Origin: Rhodopirellula islandica
GTDB taxonomy: Bacteria > Planctomycetota > Planctomycetia > Pirellulales > Pirellulaceae
DNA length: 64,000 nucleotides
NCBI RefSeq assembly: GCF_001027925.1
Contig: NZ_LECT01000017.1
Location: 353,537 to 417,536 of the forward strand
Reading direction: 5' to 3'
In this document: positions 8,528 to 17,596 of the stretch, one piece after another
How the letters are laid out: each line of letters begins with the position of its first letter
Numbering within the stretch: position 1 is the stretch's first letter
Position numbers and translations under genes: made by a program
Notes under the pieces: model-generated
The model's database searches: none
What the model was told of the DNA's origin: nothing
The model's input: only the letters and a program-made list of their open reading frames with translations

Positions 8528-11500
8528 TTGGCCGAACTTGGTCAGGAACACCCGCCTCGCCGCAAAGCCGGCCGTTTCAAAACGGCAGTGGTGCTGATCA
8601 TCACATGCGTGTTGACCGTCTTCCTGGTCCGATCCTTGTTGCCGCAAACCGTTGGGGAACAGGCCCGACGCTACCTCGAAAAGAAGCTGGACGCCCACTA
8701 CCAAGATTGGGATGTCACCATCCAGCGTGGCACCTTCCAACCCGGCACCGGCCTGGTCTTTGAGTCGATCGAAATCTCTCCGAAAACCAGTCGTCCCAAC
8801 CTGGTTTCCAAGTGGTGGTCGCAGCAACCGGCGGTCAAGGTCGACCGCCTGACCGTTTTCGCGGACCTCGACCCACAAAAATGGATGGCTGGCGACAGCC
8901 CACTTTCCACCCGCCGCATCGCGGTCGAGGGCGTCAACGCGAATCTGCATGTCGCCCACGACAACACGCTCTCGTTGGCATCGCTTTTTCCGCTGCCACA
9001 AATGGGACCGGCCTGCCCACAAATTGATCTGTATGGGGTCGTGACAAACGTGACCTTCGACGCGAGTTCTTCCGGGGACACCGATCGAGGCGACGCGAAT
9101 CCGGCTCAGATGTCGGCTGCCATGCAACCGCTCCAGCTTCGATGGTCCGACATCGCGATCTCCACCGAGACATCCGACGTCGAAACCACCTTGATCTCGG
9201 GAAAAGCCTCCGAACGCAAACTGGTTTTCGCTCGCGGAGACAGCAATTTCAGTGGCCCCATTGAACTGGCGTTCGACAATGTGATCGACGGAACCAACCG
9301 ACAATTGCGAATCAAGACGGCCATCAAGGACTGCCACATCGACGACGCAGTGATCGCCAGGGTCCGCTCACGAATCGCCCAGTGGTTGCCCGCCAAGGCG
9401 CGTGTCAGTCTGCATGGCGACTTGACCGCCGAGTACACCCGGCAAAACGACCAAGACCAATTCCATCTCGATCTGAACTTGCACGATGGCAACCTGGACG
9501 ACCCTCGCTTGCCATCCAAAATCCGTCAGGCTCGCGGACGGATTCAGATCACTCCCCAAGAAATCAAGCTGTTTCCGACCCAAGCCCAATTTGGGGAAGC
9601 GTTTTGCACCCTCCGTGGATCCGCTGCCTTGGTTCGCCAATCCCAAACCAGTTTTGATCTGGGTGCCACCGACCTGCATTTCACCGGAGAAGGCCTGACC
9701 CTGGATCGCTCCTTCGCGGAAGTGATGCCGAGCAAACTGCACGCGCTGTGGCAAAAGTTCCAGGCTCGCGGCCGCTTGAACCTGACAGCACACGCGACCA
9801 ACCCCGCGCCCCTGCGATCCAAAGCTTGGGAGTTGCAATCGAAGGTGGATGTGCGTGGCGTCGACGTTCAATTCGACAAATTCCCGTACCCTGTCGAGCA
9901 ACTGGTCGGCACGATCCGGATCGAAGACGGGTTCGCGACCGCCGAACAACTCACCGGCCGCGCCGGTGGCCAGCGATTGATTTGTGATTTTCGTGTTCCC
10001 GTCCACATTGATCCTGATTCGCCCCGGGTTCATACCAAACAGATCAAAATCCAAACCGAAGGCGCGGTTCTGATCGATGACGCCCTGATCTCTTCCTTGA
10101 CCCCGCGTGAGTCTCGCCAGAGCGATCCCAAGGCCCCCATGATGGCCACCGTTCCGGGTCCGCTGACCGAAACCAGCACGTCGCGATCCTTCTCAAAAGT
10201 GGAGCAATTTGTTCGCTCCTTGCGACCACGGGGGGCGATCGAATGGGCTACCGCCACCCTCGAAACCGATCCCCAAGGCAACTCATCCCGTCAGTTTGAT
10301 TTCGGTGTCTCGGGTGGAACGCTTCGCTACGACAAGTTCCCTTACCCGCTGTACAACGTCAAAGGCCGCGTCAAAATCGAGGATGACTTGGTTCGCATCA
10401 TTGGCTTCACCGCCAACAACGCGGGATCAGCCAAAGTGGAATGCGAAGGGCTGTACCACATTCCCAACCAAGAACCAGGGACGCTTTCCGATTCGGAGCT
10501 GAACCTGCGTTTCCAAGTCGCCGACCTCTCGATGGACCAATCGCTTCGGGTGTCACTCCCCGAGTCGACTCGCCACATTTGGGACTCCCTGTCACCTGGT
10601 GGAACACTGGACCAACTGGATGCCCACATCCATCAATCCGGAATCGAACCACTGGACCTGACTTTGGTCGCCAACCAAATTGCGTCTGGGCAAGTGACGC
10701 CGGATTCACTGAGCCTTCGCCCGGTGGCGGTTCCCTATCGCATCGACATCGTCGGTGGCCACGTCGAATACAGAGACAACCAAGTCCGAATCAGCAACCT
10801 TCAAGGCCGCCACGATGGATCCCGGATGGTTGCCGATGGCACCTGCACACAGCACCCATCGGGACGCTGGTTGCTCGCGATGGACCTGCACAGTGGCTGC
10901 CGTTTGGTACCCGATGAAGAATTGATTGCGGCGATGCCCGAACAAGTGGGCAAAGCACTCCGAGCCCTCGATTTACGCGGTCCCATCAGCCTTCGAGGGA
11001 AAACCAATCTGTTGATGGCCAATGACGACACTTCGACGCCGTTGATCGACTGGGATCTGCTGCTGCAACTCGAAGGCAACCGAATTGCGGATGTCGGCCC
11101 GGTTCATTCGCTTCGTGGTGAAATCCAAGTTCAAGGCGTTCGTGATGCAGAAGTGCTGCAAGCGGTTGGAAACATCGCCCTGGATTCCATGCACGCCTAC
11201 GGACTGCAAATCACCTCATTGCGTGGCCCGTTCTCGATCACCAACGAGCAACTTCGACTGGGTGAAAACGCTCGACTGCCTTCCCCCAATCCGGAGCCCA
11301 ACGGCAGCGGCGTCCCGATCGTGGGTGCCTTGTTCGGCGGCAAACTCAGCCTCAGCGGAGGCGTGCTCCTCTCAAGCGGCGACTTTGAAATTGACGCCTC
11401 GCTCGCGAACGCACAGATCGCAACCTGCCTGTCTGAAATTGGCCAGCACCGCACCGGGATCACGGGACGCTTTGACGGCGACTCTCACTTGGAAGGTCGC

Positions 11501-11974
11501 TTGGGCGATTTGGATCTGCTCAAAGGAAATGGTCGAGGCAGTGTCAGCGGCGCCAACCTGTATCAGTTGCCCTATCTCGTTCAGGTCCTGAACTTGCTAC
11601 GCATCAAAGCCACGGAAGACGTTGCTTTCACCAACGGCGAAACGGAATTCTCCATCTTCGGCGAAGACTTGAACTTCAATCGCCTGGTGCTCTGGGGCGA
11701 TCTGGTCGCCTTGGAGGGCGGTGGAACGCTCAGCCGCCGCGAACACCTGGACATGTCCTTCAACACTCGCGTCAGCCCGCAGAACCTGTTCAGCAAGGTC
11801 GTCAATCCGCTGCGTGACAACCGTTACACACTGTGGACGATCGAAGTCGATGGCCCAATCGAAGCGCCGACGATCCGCCGGAAATCACTCAGCGGGATCA
11901 CGCAAACCATGGAGGATTGGTTCCCAGGCATGGTGCGTTCGACCACCGCCGATGGTGGGAACGTCAACCGATAG
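8528..11974 (+). CDS. large AsmA-like envelope protein
   Basis: A protein of about 1148 aa: a short basic N-terminus, one membrane anchor (about residues 20-38), then a long series of beta-strand repeats. Motifs such as KFPYPVEQLVGTIRIEDG and KFPYPLYNVKGRVKIEDD recur about 150 residues apart, and an AsmA-type C-terminal region ends near GGTLSRREHLDMSF. Proteins of this class span the periplasm and are thought to carry phospholipids to the outer membrane. I choose TTG 8528 because AAGGAGGA lies 9 bases upstream; the frame opens at TTG 8504, but that start would place the ribosome site inside the gene. Confidence 0.85.
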   Translation: MAELGQEHPPRRKAGRFKTAVVLIITCVLTVFLVRSLLPQTVGEQARRYLEKKLDAHYQDWDVTIQRGTFQPGTGLVFESIEISPKTSRPNLVSKWWSQQPAVKVDRLTVFADLDPQKWMAGDSPLSTRRIAVEGVNANLHVAHDNTLSLASLFPLPQMGPACPQIDLYGVVTNVTFDASSSGDTDRGDANPAQMSAAMQPLQLRWSDIAISTETSDVETTLISGKASERKLVFARGDSNFSGPIELAFDNVIDGTNRQLRIKTAIKDCHIDDAVIARVRSRIAQWLPAKARVSLHGDLTAEYTRQNDQDQFHLDLNLHDGNLDDPRLPSKIRQARGRIQITPQEIKLFPTQAQFGEAFCTLRGSAALVRQSQTSFDLGATDLHFTGEGLTLDRSFAEVMPSKLHALWQKFQARGRLNLTAHATNPAPLRSKAWELQSKVDVRGVDVQFDKFPYPVEQLVGTIRIEDGFATAEQLTGRAGGQRLICDFRVPVHIDPDSPRVHTKQIKIQTEGAVLIDDALISSLTPRESRQSDPKAPMMATVPGPLTETSTSRSFSKVEQFVRSLRPRGAIEWATATLETDPQGNSSRQFDFGVSGGTLRYDKFPYPLYNVKGRVKIEDDLVRIIGFTANNAGSAKVECEGLYHIPNQEPGTLSDSELNLRFQVADLSMDQSLRVSLPESTRHIWDSLSPGGTLDQLDAHIHQSGIEPLDLTLVANQIASGQVTPDSLSLRPVAVPYRIDIVGGHVEYRDNQVRISNLQGRHDGSRMVADGTCTQHPSGRWLLAMDLHSGCRLVPDEELIAAMPEQVGKALRALDLRGPISLRGKTNLLMANDDTSTPLIDWDLLLQLEGNRIADVGPVHSLRGEIQVQGVRDAEVLQAVGNIALDSMHAYGLQITSLRGPFSITNEQLRLGENARLPSPNPEPNGSGVPIVGALFGGKLSLSGGVLLSSGDFEIDASLANAQIATCLSEIGQHRTGITGRFDGDSHLEGRLGDLDLLKGNGRGSVSGANLYQLPYLVQVLNLLRIKATEDVAFTNGETEFSIFGEDLNFNRLVLWGDLVALEGGGTLSRREHLDMSFNTRVSPQNLFSKVVNPLRDNRYTLWTIEVDGPIEAPTIRRKSLSGITQTMEDWFPGMVRSTTADGGNVNR

Positions 11975-12205
11975 CGCGACGCAAGAAACTGTCGTCATAG
12001 CAAATCGAGTGGATGCGAAAACCACTCTTCTGCACCGAGAGCAGCTGGACAGTTGCGAATCAAAAACGCGACTGCGAATCAGAAACGCGACCGACCATCC
12101 AACCAAAGACTCGACCAAGGTCTCCCGATCGTCGAGCGATAAGACAAGCTCAGGCCCTTCGATCTGCCCCGGTTAACCCTGATCGAGTTTTGGAAGGATA
12201 AAATA

Positions 12206-12997
12206 CTAGTCGTCTGCCTGGACTGGAGTTCTTGATACGGAGCCGCGCAGGACCATTGGCCGTTGGAATGTACGCCCTTGAGTGGCATAGTCGACCCGTC
12301 GATAGCGCCCCAAGAGCTGCTCAATGATTCGATGCTCGCCCACCACTGCCGTCAGCTCTGCGGTTCCGGCCACACCAAACGCTGACAACAAGTGGCTGCG
12401 TTCGAACTCAATCAGACGTTTGGAAACCTTGTAGTTGGCTGCGATGGCTTTGGTTGGCATCCCGTCCATCACACAGTTGAGCACCTTGCGTTGCCGCTCC
12501 GTCAAACCTTCCAAAATTCGGTTGCGTTTGCGATGGGCCTTTTCCAACCCAACCTGAAAACCATCCCAGTCAATCGCTTGGTGGATATGATCCCGGAGTG
12601 AGCCACTGAACTTTTGAACGCCGTCCGCCGATTTTAGAACGACACTCCATGCACCTTTCTCAAAGGCGTGAATCACCGTTTCAATCGGCAGTTCACCTGC
12701 GACTAAAATCAGCGGCACACTGCAATTCGAATCTGACAATGCCTTTTGCACACGCTGGAAACCGTCGCCGATCAATTCGACATCCACGACCAAACATCCC
12801 GGCCGCTGGAGTCGATCGCCAGCGATCCATTCCAGCAGCTGATCGCTGGAAGAACACTGCACCAAGCCCCAATCGGAGTCGGACTCGATCAGCGCTCTCA
12901 GGTCGACCGACGTCGCCTCCCCCATCGACTTCCGGGCCAGCAAACACACACCCGCACGCTCATTCGTGGAATCAATCAAGTTCAAGCCCCTTCCCAT
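12206..12997 (-). CDS. FixJ-like transcriptional regulator with degenerate receiver
   Basis: A 263-aa protein with a receiver-like domain (about residues 15-140) and a LuxR/FixJ helix-turn-helix (LTERQRKVLNCVMDGMPTKA at about residues 172-191, then SKRLIEFERSHL). The receiver keeps a possible phosphoacceptor Asp in LVVDVEL and the Lys in VVLKSA. It lacks the N-terminal acidic pair (CLLARKS stands where VDDD is usual) and the conserved Thr/Ser. It may therefore work without phosphorylation or sense something else. A basic tail of about 40 residues follows the HTH. It faces the structured intergenic region at 13.1 kb; no cognate kinase is nearby. Confidence 0.82.
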   Translation of the reverse strand: MGRGLNLIDSTNERAGVCLLARKSMGEATSVDLRALIESDSDWGLVQCSSSDQLLEWIAGDRLQRPGCLVVDVELIGDGFQRVQKALSDSNCSVPLILVAGELPIETVIHAFEKGAWSVVLKSADGVQKFSGSLRDHIHQAIDWDGFQVGLEKAHRKRNRILEGLTERQRKVLNCVMDGMPTKAIAANYKVSKRLIEFERSHLLSAFGVAGTAELTAVVGEHRIIEQLLGRYRRVDYATQGRTFQRPMVLRGSVSRTPVQADD

Positions 12998-13099
12998 TCA
13001 GATGGGATATCACATACAAAAACCGTCAAATGACGAGCTATCCCCCCACTCAAAAAAGCGGTGATTCGGGCCAGCCATCTGAGGCTAGCACAGCCCCCC

Positions 13100-13540
13100 G
13101 GTTCGGTAACGGCTTCTTTTCCCGCATTACCGTGCGCAATATCGCACTGAGACGGTGAGAACCGAAAGTGAATGCACCTGGAACCGGTGCACAGACTTTC
13201 ATGTTGAGGCGTCCCTCAACGTTCCCACGGGTGTGCCTGACTGGAATCACTCAGGCAAGATGTCGCTGCAGCAACTGGATCGGCGGAACCAGTTTGCTTC
13301 GACCGCGAGACAAGTTCGGCGCGGGAGAGCAGCGTCGGAGAAGCATCCCGAGGGACACTCTTCGGTGGACGAAAAGACTGGCAGCAGGCTCAGTCGTTCA
13401 GCGAACCTGCTGCAACAGGAATTGCGACTGCCAGCGGCCGCTCGATGTTTCGAGCGGCGCTGCCACGGTGCCGTCAGTGGAGGCGGCTTCCACTAAGAAA
13501 CCAGTTCGCCTGACTCACTCGACGCTTCGACTGGCTTTTT
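13100..13540 (+). ncRNA. candidate large structured RNA (unidentified)
   Basis: The gap between two minus-strand genes holds a chain of stems. Pair 13100-13104/13159-13163 encloses hairpins 13105-13109/13127-13131 and 13132-13136/13143-13147 (a three-way junction). Next come 13164-13169/13195-13200 around 13173-13178/13186-13191; then 13203-13209/13214-13220, 13234-13240/13251-13257, 13273-13278/13289-13294, 13381-13388/13406-13413, 13437-13445/13450-13458 and 13476-13481/13489-13494. On the plus strand CCAGT...ACTGG followed by CTTTTT (13501-13540) could terminate it, which sets the suggested strand. I checked for tmRNA, RNase P and SRP RNA consensus blocks and found none. It could still be a divergent known RNA. 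Confidence 0.5.
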
Positions 13541-13828
13541 ATCGCTCGCACGCCGACGACGTTTCTTCGGCTTTGTAATGCCCCACTCCTTCGTCAGCAT
13601 TTCAAACACCTCTGGCGTCTCGTAGCGAACGATGTTCTTGCCTTCCGGCATGGGGCCGATCAGGCCACGAAAGATAGGCATGCCCCGCAGAGCCAAGTCG
13701 GTGCTGCAGTCGTCCACGCCGACTTGCTCATGGAAATCCGTCAAAGGATCCAGAGAAACGTAGTCGCGAATTTGAAGCGAACCGTCACTACCGCGAGCAA
13801 CGACGCGAAAGGTGTCTTTTTTCGTCAT
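13493..13828 (-). CDS. small conserved-looking protein, unknown function
   Basis: A 111-aa cytoplasmic protein beginning MTKKDTFRVV, with a mixed alpha/beta body and a strongly basic tail (KPKKRRRRASDKK) that could bind nucleic acid. I recognise no family. ATG 13828 is preferred over a start 11 codons upstream because the shorter form starts at a hydrophilic helix typical of small proteins. Its stop codon lies inside the last hairpin of the candidate structured RNA, so the two overlap in opposite orientation. Confidence 0.6.
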   Translation of the reverse strand: MTKKDTFRVVARGSDGSLQIRDYVSLDPLTDFHEQVGVDDCSTDLALRGMPIFRGLIGPMPEGKNIVRYETPEVFEMLTKEWGITKPKKRRRRASDKKPVEASSESGELVS

Positions 13829-14130
13829 GGCGGAATCATTCCGTTGGAGAGGTGAAAGCAAATCAATCCGATGGCGGCGATTCAGGGGAGGTCACCGCCG
13901 CGAAGCTGATTTCATCGGTGCCATGAATTTGTTATCGACCGCAGACGTTCCGAACCCGAACATCCAACGATCACACGGAACCGCCGCTTTGACAGGCGTG
14001 ACCGGTGAAAGACCTTTCGTCCGAACATTCGTCGCAGACCAGCGCATCGGACTGGCGGTCAATCGTCATTTGCCGTTCTCCTATTGTGAATCAGTCCTAC
14101 CAATTCCAACCACAGACGCAATCCATCCAA
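13829..14130. other. divergent intergenic region
   Basis: About 300 bp between a minus-strand small protein gene and a plus-strand SDR gene; it must carry promoters for both. I see no repeat, RNA or convincing -35/-10 pair. A reading frame continuous with the SDR extends to 14005, but its translation has no SDR character. Confidence 0.5.
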
Positions 14131-14874
14131 ATGACATCGTCCAACTACATGATCGTTGGTGCCAGCGGCGGCATCGGAACTGCGCTTTGCAAACAGCTCG
14201 TTTCGGATGGTCACCGAGTGATGCTGGTCGGCAGAAATGAATCCAACCTGCAAACGCTCGCAAACGAACTCCAACAGCCTTTCCAGGTTTGTGATGCAAC
14301 CGATTGGGACGGATTGGCTGGCGTCGCTGACTACGCAATCGAACACTTTGGCGGACTCGATGGTGCAGCGAATTTGGCCGGTTCGATCCTACTCAAGCCA
14401 GCTCACTTGACCAGCAAAGAGGATCTTCAATCTGTGCTCGAAGCCAATCTGATCACCGCCTTTGGGTTGGTCCGGACGATCGCCCCACGTTTAAAAAAAC
14501 AGGGCGGTGGTTCGATCGTGTTGATGTCCAGCGGCGGCGCAGCAATCGGGTTAACCAGCCACGAAGCCATCGCCGCTGCCAAGGCGGGAGTTGCCGCCAT
14601 GGCCCGCGCAGCAGCCGCGACTTATGCGGCCGGCAACGTCCGCATCAACACGGTTGCCCCCGGTTTGGTCGAGACCGAATTGACCGCCCGGGTCTGGCAG
14701 AATGAACGTTCGGCGGAAGCCAGCCGATCCATGCACCCGCTGGGGCGACTCGGCCAACCCGAGGACATCGCCTCGATGATTGCGTGGCTGCTGGCTCCCG
14801 AAAACGCCTGGATCACTGGCCAGGACATCGCAGTCGATGGCGGACTGAGCTCCATCAAATCAGCCACCCGATAA
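14131..14874 (+). CDS. SDR-family protein lacking the catalytic tyrosine
   Basis: A 247-aa Rossmann protein of the short-chain dehydrogenase family. The dinucleotide site YMIVGASGGIGTAL starts at residue 6, followed by AANLAGSI (NNAG-like) and the active-site Ser in VLMSSGGAAIG. Thirteen residues after that Ser the family has Tyr in YxxxK; here the segment is SHEAIAAAKAG, so Ile replaces Tyr while Lys is kept. The C-terminal signature WITGQDIAVDGG is normal. It may be non-catalytic, or use another proton donor. ATG 14131 gives normal SDR length. It converges with, and overlaps by 15 bp, the CYTH gene. Confidence 0.85.
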   Translation: MTSSNYMIVGASGGIGTALCKQLVSDGHRVMLVGRNESNLQTLANELQQPFQVCDATDWDGLAGVADYAIEHFGGLDGAANLAGSILLKPAHLTSKEDLQSVLEANLITAFGLVRTIAPRLKKQGGGSIVLMSSGGAAIGLTSHEAIAAAKAGVAAMARAAAATYAAGNVRINTVAPGLVETELTARVWQNERSAEASRSMHPLGRLGQPEDIASMIAWLLAPENAWITGQDIAVDGGLSSIKSATR

Positions 14875-15426
14875 TTCCAGTTGCATTCGCAAGTAGCTTC
14901 TCGACTCCGGTGCATCCAGTCCCAAGGCTGTGGCCAAGCCCACGACTTCCGACCGAGCTGTTTCCACCGCCTCGTCGCTGGGCGAACGTTCATGCAACAC
15001 ACGTTCAATTTCGGCAAACTCGCCCAGCCCATCCACACGATCAATCGTGACGGTCATCGGATCGGTTGATCCCAGGTGAAACGTTTCTCGTTGCTTGGTC
15101 ACCGTTGCAACCTTCTGAAAACCAAGTCGATCGAACAACGTCTCCATGGACTCCCCCGTCGGATCGCCTGGATCCAAGCGCCATTCCAGTTCCTCGCGAG
15201 CCTTCACCGCCCCCGGTCGCTTGGAACCTTTGTAGGTCACCAATGGCGTGCCATCGATTCGCCGGACTCGCAACGCTTCCCCCGATTCGGCGAAGTCACG
15301 CGACGGATGATTGTAATAGGTGTCTTGGTTTTCATTTTCCGACACCAGAACCGCATCGTTCTCCGCCAGTCGCTCTCGGAGTTCGTCGACATTGCCGACG
15401 CGAAATTTCAATTCGACTTCAAACAT
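14860..15426 (-). CDS. CYTH-domain protein (class IV adenylate cyclase/thiamine triphosphatase superfamily)
   Basis: A 188-aa CYTH protein. The N-terminus MFEVELKFRV carries the ExExK signature. Strands rich in charged residues follow as expected for the triphosphate tunnel: ALRVRRIDG, LVTYKG, REELEW, TKQRETF, VTIDRVDGLG and AEIER. The family hydrolyses inorganic or organic triphosphates or makes cAMP; length and motifs resemble the CyaB/AC2-like group, but the substrate is not predictable. ATG 15426 is chosen because the signature must begin there; the open frame runs to 15549. Confidence 0.88.
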   Translation of the reverse strand: MFEVELKFRVGNVDELRERLAENDAVLVSENENQDTYYNHPSRDFAESGEALRVRRIDGTPLVTYKGSKRPGAVKAREELEWRLDPGDPTGESMETLFDRLGFQKVATVTKQRETFHLGSTDPMTVTIDRVDGLGEFAEIERVLHERSPSDEAVETARSEVVGLATALGLDAPESRSYLRMQLELSGG

Positions 15427-15494
15427 TCCTGTTCCTTCACTTGTAAGAATTTGCAATTGGATTCGTGTCGCTGTTTCAAAGTGGCGTTGTCCAG

Positions 15495-16379
15495 TCAGGG
15501 AACATTCAGCTGAACCAATGGTGCCGGAGCACCTTCGCTGGTCACCCACACCCCTGATTGTGAATCGACCGAAATCGCTTCCACCTGTTTCAATTTGGGC
15601 AGATCAATTGCGGTGGGCGTTTGTGCCATTTGGTCTTCCAACGAGGCGTGATCGGCCTTGGAAAACTTCATCGCTTGCCAATACGTCGCAACCCACACGT
15701 CGCCTGTTCTGGCATCTCGATCCGCTGCCGTCGCCAACGCAATCGGCACTTGAGTCACCAACTCCGCGGTGACTTTTTGGTTCAGTTGGCCGGTCGTCTC
15801 GTTGAACAAGGGCACTCGATACAGCCCCACCCATGGCACGAATCGTTTGCACAGCAACATCAACTCTTGCGAGGGTTCGTCGAACCATATCGCCTCGCAA
15901 TCATGAGCCCCATCGGGATAGGTGACGCGAACCAAGCGAACCTGTTCACGCTGGATCTCGCCAGACTGCCGGGGATCCATCTCATCGACCACCAGCAGCT
16001 CGATCTGGCCACGTTTGGCTTGGTTGTCCCCGCAATCCGCGATCACCAATCTCGCCGGTCCGCCGGGTTGGCTCGGCGGCAGCATGGCGAGGTCTTCCCA
16101 ATCAACCGCCACGACACCCGGGAACTGCCATTGCCCCGTCGCTTGCCCAGTCTTGGCATCGAACGCAAACAACCGGGCACGATCTCCGGAATCGTTGTGG
16201 GACCAGATGCAACTTGGGTCCTTCAACGAAAACACCAACCCGCTGCTCTCGTTCAGTTCCTTGTCAACCAACTCGACCGAAACGAACGAGGGTTCCTCCG
16301 CAGGAACGCAACTTGACAATGCGATCGCAACCAACACGCACGCAGACAACTTCAGCAAAAACAGACATGGATGACTCAT
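15495..16379 (-). CDS. secreted lipoprotein, possible beta-propeller
   Basis: A 294-aa protein with a lipoprotein signal: hydrophobic stretch at residues 6-22 and lipobox ALSSC with Cys at about 24. The mature part is beta-rich with repeated blade-like segments (SGLVFSLKD, LVIADCGDN, GVWVTSEG), and HNDSGD and DWEDLAM resemble esterase-like or strictosidine-synthase-type propellers. It is anchored in the cell envelope. Function unknown. It sits between the CYTH and thiE genes on the same strand, with a 68-bp gap to the CYTH start. Confidence 0.75.
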   Translation of the reverse strand: MSHPCLFLLKLSACVLVAIALSSCVPAEEPSFVSVELVDKELNESSGLVFSLKDPSCIWSHNDSGDRARLFAFDAKTGQATGQWQFPGVVAVDWEDLAMLPPSQPGGPARLVIADCGDNQAKRGQIELLVVDEMDPRQSGEIQREQVRLVRVTYPDGAHDCEAIWFDEPSQELMLLCKRFVPWVGLYRVPLFNETTGQLNQKVTAELVTQVPIALATAADRDARTGDVWVATYWQAMKFSKADHASLEDQMAQTPTAIDLPKLKQVEAISVDSQSGVWVTSEGAPAPLVQLNVP

Positions 16380-16398
16380 CCTCGACGTTCCCCTGTGG

Positions 16399-17526
16399 TT
16401 AGCGTTCCAGAACGGAACCGACCGCTTCTGAGTCGGCAGTCAAACGGAACGGAACCCGTTCCAGGATTTCTCGCATCGTCGATGCCGTTTGACGCAGCCC
16501 TTCATGAGATGCCAAAGCTCCTGTGACCGCAACGCGCCCGATCCCGGCCTGCGACACTTGCTCCACATTGTCCAGCCCAATGCCACCAATCGCGAAGGCG
16601 GGCAAGGCAAGTTCTCCGGTTTGCTCCGCATCACTGACCTGCTTCAAGAACACACAGCCGGGAAAGTGATCGAACGACTTCGTCTTGCCGGGGAACGTTG
16701 GTCCGCAGCCGATGTAATCGGCCGTGGTGCGAGCGGCCGCGTGAACTTGTTCGATGTCGTGCGTTGACAGCCCGATCAAGCGTTCCCTGCCCATCACGCC
16801 GCGAAGCGCATCCACCGGCACCTCTTCTTGCCCGACATGCACTCCATCCGCGTCCGCCGCCACAGCGATGTCGGCCCGGTCGTTGATGATCCACAGCACT
16901 TCCCGCTGCTTGGCGATGGCCGCCCCAATCCTTGCTTGTTCAAACAAAGTCCGATCGTCGACGCTTGGATCACGGAGCTGAATCACATCGACTTGGGCAT
17001 CGGCCAACTCAGCAATCCGGGCTTCCAAACGATCCGCATTGGGCTCGCACGCGATCAAGGCATACAACCTCGCGTCGCGTAACTTTCGCGAACGCGTGTT
17101 CGAACCAGCCATCTTCAGTTCCAATTCCCGGAACGTGGCGTAACACTGGTAACGAATCGATTCGATCCTCGCAGCAAACGCAGGGTCGCTGGTTTTCCCA
17201 TACTCTTCCAGGCACCGCAGAGCTTGCTGAGTCCGAGTCGTCGCGGCCGCAATCACCGCAGAAAGGTCCGCTCGCGACTGCTCACTTGCGGTTGTCACTT
17301 GTGTGCCAACGTCCCCCGGCGTGTCACGAGAATCGATCAGTTGCAACCGGTTCCACCGCCCCATCGCGACCGCCAAATCATGGCGGTGCGTCTTCAGGCA
17401 ATCCGTCAGACAAAGATCGTCTAAGATGAAGCGAGCGGACTCCTCGAGCGTCCGAAGCCCTTCGCCAGCGCGATTTGCATTGGCATCCAAGATTCGCAAC
17501 ACGGTTCTGGATTCGGCATTCGTCAT
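16399..17526 (-). CDS. thiE: thiamine-phosphate synthase with N-terminal ThiD2 domain
   Basis: A 375-aa two-domain protein. Residues 1-135 (ILDANANRAGEGLRTLEE, then ALRCLEEYGKT) form the alpha-helical ThiD2 domain associated with HMP kinase function in some lineages. Residues 150-350 are a ThiE barrel: VIQLRDPSVDDR, INDRADIAVAADADGVHVG, GLSTHD, YIGCGPTFPG, FAIGGIG. ThiE joins HMP-pyrophosphate to thiazole phosphate to give thiamine phosphate. ThiE alone is about 210 aa; the fusion is known from planctomycetes and some other bacteria. No other thiamine gene is nearby. Confidence 0.92.
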   Translation of the reverse strand: MTNAESRTVLRILDANANRAGEGLRTLEESARFILDDLCLTDCLKTHRHDLAVAMGRWNRLQLIDSRDTPGDVGTQVTTASEQSRADLSAVIAAATTRTQQALRCLEEYGKTSDPAFAARIESIRYQCYATFRELELKMAGSNTRSRKLRDARLYALIACEPNADRLEARIAELADAQVDVIQLRDPSVDDRTLFEQARIGAAIAKQREVLWIINDRADIAVAADADGVHVGQEEVPVDALRGVMGRERLIGLSTHDIEQVHAAARTTADYIGCGPTFPGKTKSFDHFPGCVFLKQVSDAEQTGELALPAFAIGGIGLDNVEQVSQAGIGRVAVTGALASHEGLRQTASTMREILERVPFRLTADSEAVGSVLER

Positions 17527-17596
17527 TCGTCTCGTTGCTCGCTCTGTTTATTCCACATGGATCCCACCTTCGCCCCTTCCCACTGACCGCCCCGCC

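Noticed and set aside
13100..13540. tmRNA or RNase P RNA
   Set aside because: No TTCGAC/TTCGATTC tRNA-like ends, no tag-like reading frame ending in Ala-Ala, and no GAGGAAAGTC block on either strand.
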